37,451 nucleotides of DNA from Methanothermococcus okinawensis (GCA_015662355.1 DQUI01000067.1:1-37451); one strand, 5' to 3'; positions 16,284 to 26,170 are shown, numbered from the stretch's first letter. Made by a program: numbers and translations. The notes: generated by a model from the letters alone, not told the origin.

Positions 16284-19151
16284 TTACTCCAGGTATATTG
16301 CCACCCTGTAAGGTATAGCCTGTCTCTTTTTATTCTTTTTATCCTCACCGTTTATTATAACCTCACATCCAAACTCCCTCTCAATTAGTGCTTTACTGTT
16401 TTTCAGTATCTCCCCTTCATCGATTACAGGTTTCACACCTATCTCCATAAGTTCCCTTACTAGCCTTACTACCTCTTTTCCATATCTTCTAAACTCCTCA
16501 TTCTTCATTATTATCGGTATCAGTTCTTTAACACTTTTGTCCCTGTTTTCATTTAATATCTCTAGCACTTTGTACTTCCATGGATCTGCAGTATAGAGAT
16601 ATATCCTCTTAGGTTTTATCTTTGCTATCTCAACTATTCTCCTTATATCCTCTAAGGTAGAGGCTAAAAATTCCTCCCCTAACTCCAGGGTTTCATCTAT
16701 ATATCTCTCCTCTGCCACTGGGAAGGTCTCCAGGGAGATGTAACCTTCCTTTCCAAAGAGTTCCCATATCTCCTCAGAGAGATGAGGTGTTATTGGTGCT
16801 AGAATCTTTGCCCAGGTCTCTGCAACTAGTCTAAGTAACTTTTTGTTATCTCCACCTCTCCTCCTATACCACTTTAAGTGGTTGAATAGCTGATAGAACA
16901 GAACACCTACCTTTCTAAGTTGGAAGGTGTTGTAGGACTCATCTGCAAGTTTTATACTCTTGTGGAGCCTATGGAGGAGCCACTTATCTATAGTACTTAG
17001 ATCCCTATAGTCTATATCCTCTGGAGAGACATCTGCCACCTCCTGGGCAAACTGATAGAACCTCTCCAAGTTATCCTTAACCTTCTCCATCTCCATAAAC
17101 TTTATATCTGCATCGTGGGGGAGCTCTGCACAGGTGGAGATATAGAACCTTCCAACATCTGGTCCGTATCTCTCTGCAACCTCCTCCATTGGAAGGAGAG
17201 GTCCCTTAGACTTTGAGAGTTTCTTCCCCTCTATAGTAACGTATCCATTTACTACAATACCTCTAGGCCAGAACTCCTCTGGGAAGAGGGCAACATGGTT
17301 GAATATCATAAAGGTTAGATGGTTGGATATAAGATCCTTGGCAGAGCACCTCCAGTCTAGAGGGTAGAAGTAGAGGAACTCCCTCCTCATCTCCTCTATC
17401 AACTCCTTAGGAATCTCAGTTATTTTTGAGAGCTCCTCTATATCCCCCTTACTGTAGAATATGTAGTCGAAGAGCTGGGGAATAAGCTGCTCCGCCCCTA
17501 TGTTGTAAACATTTATAATCTTCCCTATGGTGTAGTAAGCCATATAGATAGTACTGTCTGAGAGACTCTCTATCACCCACTTCCTGTCAAAGGGCAGCCT
17601 CGTTCCAAGTCCCCTCCTCCTTGCACACGCCTTGTCCTTCATCCAGTCTATCTTGTTGTGGAACTCCTTTCTAAGGGATTCTGGAATAAACTCCATTTTA
17701 TCTACACACTTATGGGCTAGTTTTTTCCACTCCTCATCTGAGTAGGTTATAAACCACTGGCCTTTAACTAACTTCACAATACACCTAGATCCACATCTAC
17801 AGATAACGTTAGGTTCTGAGAACTCGTATAGTATCTCCCCTATTCCCCTCTCTAAGAGGTCTTTTATAATAACCTCTTTAGCCTCTCTAACAGGTATTCC
17901 CCTGTATCTATTACAGTTCTCGTTAAGTATACCCTTGTGATACTCCTCCCTATAGATCTTAGCTGTAGCCTCCTCTAACTTCTCCCTCTCCTCCTGACTC
18001 CTTATATCCATCCTCTCCACTATCTCCTTCGCAGGGTACTTCCCGTAGTTCTCCAACTTTATAAGGGGTATAAGGTCCTCCTCCTTTAACTCCCTATCAA
18101 TACTTCTGTAGTAGTCCCTGAGGGCCACGTAGTCGTAGGGTGCATGGGCAGGGACACTCATAACAAATCCAGTTCCTATACTTGTATCTACAAATCTAGC
18201 AGGGTATATAGGTACTTCCCTGTTGTTTACAGGGTTTATCACAGTTTTTCCTACAAGTTCCTCTCCCCTTATCTCCTTGATAACCTCTACAACTCTCCCC
18301 TGATTTCTCAGCTTCTCAGCAGCCTCTTCACTAACTATCCAGATACCACTGTACTCTAAATTACCCTCCTCATCAACTTCCCTATACACCTTAACTATAA
18401 GGTATTTACCCTCTGGATTTACCCAGGCATTAACTACTCCAAAGACAGTCTCTGGTCTAAGGGTTGCCATAGGTATTATACACTCCTCCTCCCTCCCATC
18501 TAACTCTATCTTACCTTTAAACTTGATCACAATATACTCTACAAGGGTTGCGTTCTCCCCCTCTAGGAGGTCGTGATCCTCCACTGGGTTATCACAACTT
18601 GGACAGTATCTAACTGGATGGGAACCTTTCTTTATATAACCTCTCTCCTTCAACCTTAGAAACTGCCACTCTACAAACTTCTTAAATGTCTCGTCATTTG
18701 TTGTAAAGTTCCTCCTCCAGTCGAAGGAGAACCCCATCTTTTTAAAGGCCCTAGTTGCCCTCTTGGAGAAGTACTCCACTATTGCCTCTGGGTTGTCCAG
18801 CTTAAGAAGTTCCTCCATAGGTATTTTATGTAATTTGTTGTAGGCCTTTAGTGTCTTCTCATCCCTCTTCTTTATAAGTTCTGCTAGACCTAGTATAGGA
18901 GTCCCACTTACATGGTATCCCATAGTCCAGAGTACCCTCTTACCCTTCATCCTCTGATACCTTGCAACAACTTCAGGTATAGTGAATGTTCTAAGATGTC
19001 CAGCGTGGAGAACTCCATTAAGGTATGGGAAGGCTGCAGTTATGAAGAACTTGTTTCTATCCTCTAGATCTCCTGCATCTACTTGGAATATCTTATCTCT
19101 CTCCCATCTCTTCTGCCATTTCTCACTAATTTTAACAAAATCCACTGTCAT
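16284..19151 (-). CDS. leuS: Leucyl-tRNA synthetase (archaeal/eukaryal type)
   Basis: Class I synthetase of 955 residues charging tRNA-Leu. HAGH at residues 49-52 is the HIGH motif; KKLSKSKGPLLPMEE near 660 is the KMSKS loop. The CP1 editing domain contains MATLRPETVFGV (threonine-rich editing site) and GTGFVMSVPAHAPYDYVAL. CPSCDNPVEDHD and CRCGSRC suggest zinc knuckles. The C-terminal anticodon-binding and leucine-specific regions are complete. The ATG at 19151 follows GGGATACT. Confidence 0.96.
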   Translation of the reverse strand: MTVDFVKISEKWQKRWERDKIFQVDAGDLEDRNKFFITAAFPYLNGVLHAGHLRTFTIPEVVARYQRMKGKRVLWTMGYHVSGTPILGLAELIKKRDEKTLKAYNKLHKIPMEELLKLDNPEAIVEYFSKRATRAFKKMGFSFDWRRNFTTNDETFKKFVEWQFLRLKERGYIKKGSHPVRYCPSCDNPVEDHDLLEGENATLVEYIVIKFKGKIELDGREEECIIPMATLRPETVFGVVNAWVNPEGKYLIVKVYREVDEEGNLEYSGIWIVSEEAAEKLRNQGRVVEVIKEIRGEELVGKTVINPVNNREVPIYPARFVDTSIGTGFVMSVPAHAPYDYVALRDYYRSIDRELKEEDLIPLIKLENYGKYPAKEIVERMDIRSQEEREKLEEATAKIYREEYHKGILNENCNRYRGIPVREAKEVIIKDLLERGIGEILYEFSEPNVICRCGSRCIVKLVKGQWFITYSDEEWKKLAHKCVDKMEFIPESLRKEFHNKIDWMKDKACARRRGLGTRLPFDRKWVIESLSDSTIYMAYYTIGKIINVYNIGAEQLIPQLFDYIFYSKGDIEELSKITEIPKELIEEMRREFLYFYPLDWRCSAKDLISNHLTFMIFNHVALFPEEFWPRGIVVNGYVTIEGKKLSKSKGPLLPMEEVAERYGPDVGRFYISTCAELPHDADIKFMEMEKVKDNLERFYQFAQEVADVSPEDIDYRDLSTIDKWLLHRLHKSIKLADESYNTFQLRKVGVLFYQLFNHLKWYRRRGGDNKKLLRLVAETWAKILAPITPHLSEEIWELFGKEGYISLETFPVAEERYIDETLELGEEFLASTLEDIRRIVEIAKIKPKRIYLYTADPWKYKVLEILNENRDKSVKELIPIIMKNEEFRRYGKEVVRLVRELMEIGVKPVIDEGEILKNSKALIEREFGCEVIINGEDKKNKKRQAIPYRVAIYLE

Positions 19152-19178
19152 AGTATCCCGTTAATTTTATTTTTTAAA

Positions 19179-19189
19179 GTTTTATAAAC
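19179..19189 (-). promoter_or_regulatory. Putative TATA box of leuS
   Basis: On the minus strand GTTTATAAAAC lies about 32 bases upstream of the leuS ATG. Transcription would start near 19158 and leave a short leader that still holds the GGGATACT ribosome binding site. The assignment is by position and base content only. Confidence 0.45.
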
Positions 19190-19240
19190 ATCTATTAACA
19201 ATAAAAAAATTGTTGATATAACTATCTAATAAGTGATAGG

Positions 19241-19921
19241 ATGAACATTGCAGTAATAAAGTTCCTTGGTACTAACTGTGAGGAGGACGTGTGTCATAGT
19301 ATTAGATTGGCAGGGGGAAACCCAGAGATTGTATGGTTCACAGAGAGGGATTTAAGTAGATTTGAAGGTGCAGTTATACCTGGAGGTTTCTCCTATGGAG
19401 ACTATCTAAGGGCTGGCGCCATAGCTGCAAGAACCCCTGTAATAGAGGGGTTGAGGAAGATGATAGAGATGGGAAAACCAGTTCTAGGTATATGTAACGG
19501 TGCCCAGATTGGATTGGAGGCAGGGTTTTCCAAAGGTGCAATGACTAACAACATCAACTGGAGGTTTGTATGTAAGTGGGTTTATCTGAGGGTGGAGAAT
19601 AACAAAACACCTTTTACAAGGGGATATAAAAAAGGAGAGGTAATTAGGATACCTATAGCCCATAAGGAGGGTAGATTCTATATAGATGAAGATGGACTCC
19701 AGGAGATGTATAGAAAAAACATGGTTGTATTTAAGTACTGTAACGAGGACGGAGAGGTTACAGAGGATGCAAACCCTAACGGTTCCGTAGATAACATAGC
19801 AGGGGTATGTAACGAAAGGGGTAACTGTGTTCTACTGATGCCTCACCCTGAGAGAGCTTCAGAGAAAATACTTGGCTCCACAGATGGACTTAAGATGTTT
19901 AAAAGTATGTTGGAAAAATAA
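19241..19921 (+). CDS. purQ: Phosphoribosylformylglycinamidine synthase subunit PurQ (glutaminase)
   Basis: Small subunit of the PurLQS complex. It releases ammonia from glutamine for formylglycinamidine ribonucleotide synthesis in purine synthesis. It is a class I glutamine amidotransferase: PGGFSYGDYLRAGAIAA forms the oxyanion region, VLGICNGAQIG holds the nucleophile cysteine (near residue 87), and LMPHPERAS supplies the His-x-Glu of the triad. The length of 226 residues is normal for the stand-alone subunit. GTGATAGG directly precedes the ATG. purL and purS are not in the window. It ends eight bases before the convergent CDC48 gene stop. Confidence 0.95.
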   Translation: MNIAVIKFLGTNCEEDVCHSIRLAGGNPEIVWFTERDLSRFEGAVIPGGFSYGDYLRAGAIAARTPVIEGLRKMIEMGKPVLGICNGAQIGLEAGFSKGAMTNNINWRFVCKWVYLRVENNKTPFTRGYKKGEVIRIPIAHKEGRFYIDEDGLQEMYRKNMVVFKYCNEDGEVTEDANPNGSVDNIAGVCNERGNCVLLMPHPERASEKILGSTDGLKMFKSMLEK

Positions 19922-19929
19922 AAGAGTGT

Positions 19930-22143
<2,214 letters not shown>

Positions 22144-22167
22144 CTAATAGAAATATAAAAAAACATT

Positions 22168-22178
22168 TTTTATATAAG
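22168..22178 (-). promoter_or_regulatory. Putative TATA box of the CDC48 gene
   Basis: On the minus strand the sequence AAACTTATATAAA resembles the archaeal BRE/TATA arrangement. It lies about 38 bases before the ATG at 22134, giving a predicted leader of roughly 13 bases that contains AGGTGAT. The rest of the 118-base gap to the next gene is AT-rich and otherwise featureless. Confidence 0.5.
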
Positions 22179-22252
22179 TTTTTGTATAGAGACTATGCCT
22201 TTGGATTTCTATATATAATTTTTGTTTCTGTGTATTAAGATGCACAACTATT

Positions 22253-22606
22253 TTATTCCTCCTTAAATATCACGTAAAACCTGTAGTACCGTGTAAATTT
22301 ACAGTTTCTACATCTCACGTACACACCAGCTACAGTAATAAGAATATCGTGGGTTGTATACTCCTTACAGTTGGAGCACCTATACTCCCCCTCCAGTAGC
22401 CAGTTATCGTATAGATACTTTTTATCCATCTCCTCCTCTAGTGTATTCATCCTGTCAATATAGAGGGTCTTAATAACATAGCACCTTGTAACTTTACAGT
22501 TGGAACACCTGATAAACACCTGGTTAGGATATATCTCTATTATATGGTCTACAAGTTGGTCACAGTTGTAGCACCTACTTCTCTTCTTCAGGATCCAAGG
22601 TTCCAT
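22253..22606 (-). CDS. Protein with two zinc-ribbon repeats, unknown function
   Basis: 117-residue protein consisting of an internal duplication. Each half has one CxxC pair followed about 20 residues later by a second: CYNC and CSNC in the first half, CSNC and CRNC in the second. The halves share a pattern of the form (Y/R)C-x-N-C ... V-(F/Y)-(I/V)-R-C-x-N-C-K-x-T-R-(C/Y)-Y. This suggests two zinc ribbons of about 45 residues joined by an acidic linker. I do not recognise a named family. The ATG at 22606 follows AGAGGGCTCTAT. It lies 38 bases downstream of the SECIS hairpin on the same strand, so it may be on the selenoprotein transcript. Confidence 0.75.
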   Translation of the reverse strand: MEPWILKKRSRCYNCDQLVDHIIEIYPNQVFIRCSNCKVTRCYVIKTLYIDRMNTLEEEMDKKYLYDNWLLEGEYRCSNCKEYTTHDILITVAGVYVRCRNCKFTRYYRFYVIFKEE

Positions 22607-22644
22607 ATAGAGCCCTCTCTTAAAGATTCAATATTAAAAGAGAT

Positions 22645-22682
22645 GCCAAACCTAATCCCATGAGAGGGTTCTTAGGTTTGGC
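22645..22682 (-). promoter_or_regulatory. Archaeal SECIS element in the 3' UTR of the HesB-like selenoprotein gene
   Basis: Read on the minus strand, the 38 bases fold into a perfect hairpin: an 11-bp lower stem (GCCAAACCTAA with TTAGGTTTGGC), an asymmetric internal loop of GAA opposite a single A, a 3-bp CCC/GGG upper stem and a 6-base apical loop TCTCAT. The GAA/A internal loop below a short GC stem is the defining feature of archaeal selenocysteine insertion elements described in Methanococcus species. It starts at the base immediately after the TAG stop codon of the upstream reading frame. Confidence 0.93.
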
Positions 22683-22979
22683 CTAGCAAAACTTCCTCCC
22701 TACATTCCTAAGGGCCAAATATTCGCCGAATAACAGGGATCTTTCCAAAGTTAGATCTACCTCGTTGAGGAGTTCCTTACCTGTCTTGTCTATGTATATT
22801 TTAAAGTCCCCGTCGTAGATCAACTGATCCCCATTAGAAGGTGCTCTTAGACTTATATTGAATTTAGGTCCCCTTCATCCAAAACCTTCAAAGGAGATCA
22901 CCAGGGTATCTATCCCAGTCTCCCTGATCTTTTCTTTTATATATTTTAGGGCCTCTTCAGATATTTTAACAGTTACCAC
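22683..22979 (-). CDS. HesB/IscA-like selenoprotein (selenocysteine at codon 35, TGA)
   Basis: 98-residue A-type (HesB/IscA) fold protein read through an in-frame TGA at 22875-22877. Before the TGA it reads VTVKISEEALKYIKEKI to VISFEGFG; after it, RGPKFNISLRAP to the C-terminus GRKFC. The TGA sits where HesB-like proteins have the first conserved cysteine (GFG-U-x-GP), and a SECIS hairpin follows at once. The only other chalcogen residue is the terminal Cys98. The GTG start at 22979 is chosen because AGGTGGT lies just upstream; there is no ATG. A TATATATA box at 23026-23033 (minus) could give a leader of about 24 bases; the pyrE stop is 65 bases upstream. HesB-like selenoproteins are an established prokaryotic family. 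The role may be iron-sulfur or redox, but is unproven. Confidence 0.9.
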
Positions 22980-23025
22980 TCTACCACCTAAAAGGTGTTG
23001 TAACTTAATATAGGACTCTAGGGGG

Positions 23026-23033
23026 TATATATA
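23026..23033 (-). promoter_or_regulatory. Putative TATA box upstream of the HesB-like selenoprotein gene
   Basis: GCTATATATACC on the minus strand lies 47-54 bases before the GTG start, which would place transcription initiation near 23003. It could give the selenoprotein gene its own promoter in the 65-base gap after pyrE. Based on position and composition only. Confidence 0.35.
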
Positions 23034-23044
23034 GCTACTTATTT

Positions 23045-23581
23045 TCAGCTCCTTAAGTCCTCTACAGTAACTAGAGGTATTAACTTTACCCCTATTTTTT
23101 CCAGATTCTCTCTAGCCCCCTCTCCCCTATCTACAACTACGTATACCCTATCTACAATACCCCCCATAGATCTGATTACCTCTACAGCCTTTATAACACT
23201 TCCACCAGTGGTAGTAACATCTTCAACGAGAATTACCCTATCCCCCTCCTTTAACTCCCCCTCTATCGTACTCCCAGTGCCGTAACCTTTAGGTTTCTTA
23301 CGTATTATTATTAACTCCCTATCTGTTTCAAGAGATACTGCAGTGGCTATTGGTACAGAGCCTAACTCAATCCCTCCAATCTTTCCCTCTAAATCCCCAA
23401 TAAAGTACTTTACTATCTCCCCTATAGTCTTTAATATCCTAGGGTTTGTAATAGCCTTTTTAATATCTACGTAGTAGTCACTCCTCCTCCCAGAGGATAG
23501 GATGAAGTCACCAAACTTTATACATCCACTCTCCTTTAAAGAGTGTATTAAATCCTCCCTCAACTTTTCTACTTTATTCAA
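23045..23581 (-). CDS. pyrE: Orotate phosphoribosyltransferase
   Basis: Transfers ribose 5-phosphate from PRPP to orotate, giving OMP in pyrimidine synthesis. The PRPP-binding motif RVILVEDVTTTGGSVIKA is near residues 113-130. IIRKKPKGYGTGSTIEG is the flexible catalytic loop, and FILSSGRRSDYYVDIK the N-terminal orotate region. The length of 178 residues matches archaeal forms. The start is TTG at 23581, preceded by GGTGAGATA. It is first in a leftward set with the selenoprotein and zinc-ribbon genes, and divergent from a decayed gene. Confidence 0.94.
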   Translation of the reverse strand: MNKVEKLREDLIHSLKESGCIKFGDFILSSGRRSDYYVDIKKAITNPRILKTIGEIVKYFIGDLEGKIGGIELGSVPIATAVSLETDRELIIIRKKPKGYGTGSTIEGELKEGDRVILVEDVTTTGGSVIKAVEVIRSMGGIVDRVYVVVDRGEGARENLEKIGVKLIPLVTVEDLRS

Positions 23582-23659
23582 TATCTCACCATCCCTCTAG
23601 ATAAGAATAATTATAATTTTCAAAATATTATTAAATTATCAGTTAAGATAGGTGATACC

Positions 23660-24087
23660 TTAAGATTTGTCCAGATAGTTAAAATAGCAGTGATAGTTCT
23701 TTTAACCCTTCCCCTAACTTATTCCTATCCAGAACTTTACTCTCCAACCTTGGTAATAGCCAACAGGGATAGCCCAGATGAAGAGTACGCTAAGATGATA
23801 ATAGACAACCTCTATCTAAAGAGGAAGATTGAAGTTTTAAATGCCAGTGAAGTAGAGGTCTTTGAGAGGGAGATAGAGTGTATTCCTAATACTGGACAAC
23901 AACATCTCAGTGGGTTATACAGACTATAGAGAACCCTTACAATCCAGGTTGTTCTATACTAATAGTGGCTGGTTCAGATAGGTGGGGAACTAAAGCCTGT
24001 ATAATGGCATTACTAGATGGTATATACAGGGAGAATAACATTACCTACGTTGAATAGGTGAACAACACCTATAGGATTCTAAGTTAA
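23660..24087 (+). pseudogene. Decayed secreted (S-layer-related?) protein gene
   Basis: The remnant shows three lesions. A ribosome binding site AGGTGATACC at 23649-23658 is followed by TTA where a start codon is expected; compare TTG after the identical site of the phosphohexomutase gene. The frame then reads a signal-peptide-like VKIAVIVLLTLPLTYSYPE and PTLVIANRDSPDEEYAKMI. Near 23880-23905 the sense switches frame, and the C-terminal part reads TIENPYNPGC, then SILIVAGSDRWGTKACIMAL. An in-frame TAG at 24055-24057 interrupts before VNNTYRILS and TAA at 24087. The VAGSDRWGT segment recalls C-terminal regions of methanococcal S-layer-like proteins. The middle is probably deleted too. The 79-residue open frame at 23690-23929 is the N-terminal piece, not an intact gene. 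Confidence 0.68.
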
Positions 24088-25256
24088 TGATTTTCCCTAC
24101 TCTTTTTCTTTAATTGGGCAATCATCTTTTTTAAAACCTCTCTATCTATGTGATCACTGTAGATAACATCGATGAAGTCGTGGAGTAACCTATTTGCAAA
24201 GACCTGTGAAAACTTAACTAAAACTTCCTCTGGATCTTTCCCATGTTTTATTTTTTTCAGGGCCTTCTCCAACTCCCTAGTTCTTATACCCTCTATGTAG
24301 CCCCTGTAGTCTCTTATGAGATACTCCAGGTTAAGTTTTTCCAGTTTCTTCTGGAGGATGGTAAACTCCTCCTCTATGATCCTCTCTACAGCAGGTATCT
24401 CCATCTTTCTCCTCTCCAAGTTCTCCTGAGATACAAGTGTTAAGTGATCTATGGTGTAGAGCTTAATGTTTGGAAGTTCCTTTACGTTGTCGTCTACGTC
24501 CCTTGGATTGGCAATGTCCACAATTATCTTCTCCCCTTTCACATCCTTAAGTATCTCCTTATCCAGTATTTTATGAGGGGATGCAGTTGCACATATAATT
24601 ACATCACAGAAGTTAAGGGCCTCCTTCAACTTGTCAAAATGTACAGCCATACCTCCCAGTTTCTCTGCCAGTCTCTCAGCTCTCTTATAGGTTCTATTTG
24701 CAACAAATATAGCCCTGATATTCTTCTCTATGAGCACCTTAGCTACCAAGGTCCCAATCTCCCCAGCACCTATAACTAGAATATTTTTATTTTTCAATCC
24801 TACAGTTTTCTCCAGGAGTTCTATGGCGGCACTTGCAATAGATACCCTCCCCTTATTTATCCTAGTTTCAGATCTTACCCGCTGACCTATATGGATACTC
24901 TTTAGGAACACTGTATCTAGATACTTTGTAGTTTTTCCATACTTCTTTGCAGAGTGATAACTTTTTTTTATCTGTCCAAGTATCTGATCCTCCCCAACTA
25001 TCATAGATTCAAGTCCTCCAGCTAACCTCAGGAGATGAATAATTGCCCTGTCCCCCTCTATCAATTCAAAGTCTTTAAAGTCCTCCTTTAGGTCTTCCAG
25101 GTTCTCCACATGGGGGTCAAAGTACACCTCCACCCTATTACAGGTTTGGAGTAGTACACAGTGGTTGTATCTCCTGTAGAAGTCTTCCTCCTTGAATCTT
25201 AACCTCTCCAACTGGGGAACAGAGTACTTTTTATAGTCAGCTTTAAAGAGTATCAT
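24084..25256 (-). CDS. hemA: Glutamyl-tRNA reductase
   Basis: Reduces glutamyl-tRNA to glutamate-1-semialdehyde, the first step of tetrapyrrole synthesis (haem, cobalamin, F430). The catalytic cysteine is in LLQTCNRVEVYF at Cys39. GGLESMIVGEDQILGQIK (about 79-96) is the substrate region. ILVIGAGEIGTLVAKVL (about 154-170) is the NADPH-binding Rossmann loop. A C-terminal dimerisation helix follows. The 390 residues are normal. The ATG at 25256 follows GGTGTAACT. Confidence 0.95.
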   Translation of the reverse strand: MILFKADYKKYSVPQLERLRFKEEDFYRRYNHCVLLQTCNRVEVYFDPHVENLEDLKEDFKDFELIEGDRAIIHLLRLAGGLESMIVGEDQILGQIKKSYHSAKKYGKTTKYLDTVFLKSIHIGQRVRSETRINKGRVSIASAAIELLEKTVGLKNKNILVIGAGEIGTLVAKVLIEKNIRAIFVANRTYKRAERLAEKLGGMAVHFDKLKEALNFCDVIICATASPHKILDKEILKDVKGEKIIVDIANPRDVDDNVKELPNIKLYTIDHLTLVSQENLERRKMEIPAVERIIEEEFTILQKKLEKLNLEYLIRDYRGYIEGIRTRELEKALKKIKHGKDPEEVLVKFSQVFANRLLHDFIDVIYSDHIDREVLKKMIAQLKKKSRENH

Positions 25257-25325
25257 AGTTACACCTGTACTTTTTATAGAGAGTGGGACACTTTTATATA
25301 TTTAAATAAAATGATTATAGAAAAC

Positions 25326-25357
25326 TTTATATACTTCTTTGACTTACTAAATCATGC
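25326..25357 (+). promoter_or_regulatory. Promoter of tRNA-Ile: TATA box and ATGC start-site box
   Basis: TTTATATA at 25326-25333 and ATGC at 25354-25357 are about 25 bases apart. This matches the box A/box B arrangement described for stable RNA promoters in Methanococcus. The start site would lie about 13-15 bases before the mature tRNA end. Confidence 0.7.
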
Positions 25358-25369
25358 ACCATTGGACGT

Positions 25370-25444
25370 AGGGCAGTAGCTCAGCCTGGTTAGAGTGCTC
25401 GGCTGATAACCGAGTGGTCCGGGGTTCAAATCCCCGCTGCCCTA
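25370..25444 (+). tRNA. tRNA-Ile, anticodon GAU
   Basis: A full cloverleaf is visible. The acceptor stem is AGGGCAG paired with CTGCCCT. The D arm begins GCTC. The anticodon stem CTCGG/CCGAG encloses the loop CTGATAA, with anticodon GAT. The T arm is CGGGG-TTCAAAT-CCCCG, and A is the discriminator base. No intron is present and CCA is not encoded. It stands alone between hemA and the translin gene. Confidence 0.97.
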
Positions 25445-25449
25445 CTATA

Positions 25450-25455
25450 TTTTTT
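25450..25455 (+). terminator. Poly-T terminator after tRNA-Ile
   Basis: A run of six T begins six bases after the mature tRNA end, followed by AT-rich DNA. This is the usual archaeal oligo-T terminator form. Confidence 0.5.
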
Positions 25456-25496
25456 AACATCCTCTATATCTATTTATTTAAATACAATAAAAAATA

Positions 25497-26090
25497 CTAC
25501 TTCTTTATTTTTTCCAGCTCCTTCCTCAACTTTAAGTTCTCCAGGAACGTAACTAAATCTCCGTAGGTTCTCTCTAAGATACCCCTACACATATCCTGTT
25601 TTTTCCTGAGACCTTCAATTACATAGTAGTGGTCGTACTTTATTACGTCGTCGTATATCTTCTCCATAAATCTGTAGTACTTCTCAGCCCTTTCAACGTC
25701 ATCATTTTTTATAGACTCTAAAACCATCCTCCTCAACTCTCCCACTACATCACAGATACCTAATATGTAATTCTCCGGTTTAACCTCTAAGGGCAGCTCA
25801 TGATAATCTAAATATCTATCTTCAAACACTATACTGTAGAATACCTGAAACTCTACGAACTCCTGCTGGGGAAGATTTAGATACTTTCCAAAATCGTAGT
25901 ACTCCTTTGTTAACTCCTCCAACTTTTTAAGTTTCTCTATCATATCAAAGGATATCTCATCCCTCTTCATCTTCTGGACACGACGGATATTCATAGCACA
26001 GTCCCTTACTATCTCCCTGTAGATCTTTAGTATCTCCTCTCTAGTACTGTCCTTTTTTTCAAAGTACTTCATTAGATCTATTTTTTCCAC
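25497..26090 (-). CDS. Translin-family protein
   Basis: Archaeal relative of translin/TRAX, mostly helical RNA- or DNA-binding proteins that form ring-shaped oligomers and cut RNA when TRAX-like. The recognised block is PENYILGICDVVGELRRMVL (about residues 105-124), which matches the translin D-Y-L-x-G-L-x-D-x-x-G-E-L signature. YREIVRDCAMNIRRVQKM near the N-terminus is the first nucleic-acid-binding helix. The length is 197 residues. The GTG at 26090 follows GGTGAT. A TATA-like TTTATATATT (26106-26115, minus sense AATATATAAA) lies only about 20 bases away, so an ATG at 26072 is an alternative start. Function in archaea is not established. Confidence 0.75.
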   Translation of the reverse strand: MEKIDLMKYFEKKDSTREEILKIYREIVRDCAMNIRRVQKMKRDEISFDMIEKLKKLEELTKEYYDFGKYLNLPQQEFVEFQVFYSIVFEDRYLDYHELPLEVKPENYILGICDVVGELRRMVLESIKNDDVERAEKYYRFMEKIYDDVIKYDHYYVIEGLRKKQDMCRGILERTYGDLVTFLENLKLRKELEKIKK

Positions 26091-26170
26091 AATATCACCA
26101 AAAGTTTTATATATTAAATTTAAATCTATTCTTATGACACCTGTAGGTTATTAATATTTTATGGGTTAAA

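Noticed and set aside
23690-23929. A 79-residue open frame with a signal-like N-terminus as a stand-alone gene
   Set aside because: The ribosome binding site lies well upstream at a lost start codon, and the sense continues in another frame beyond its end, so it is a pseudogene fragment.
24055-24057. In-frame TAG as a pyrrolysine codon
   Set aside because: The frame already carries a lost start and a frameshift, and pyrrolysine is not used in Methanococcales.
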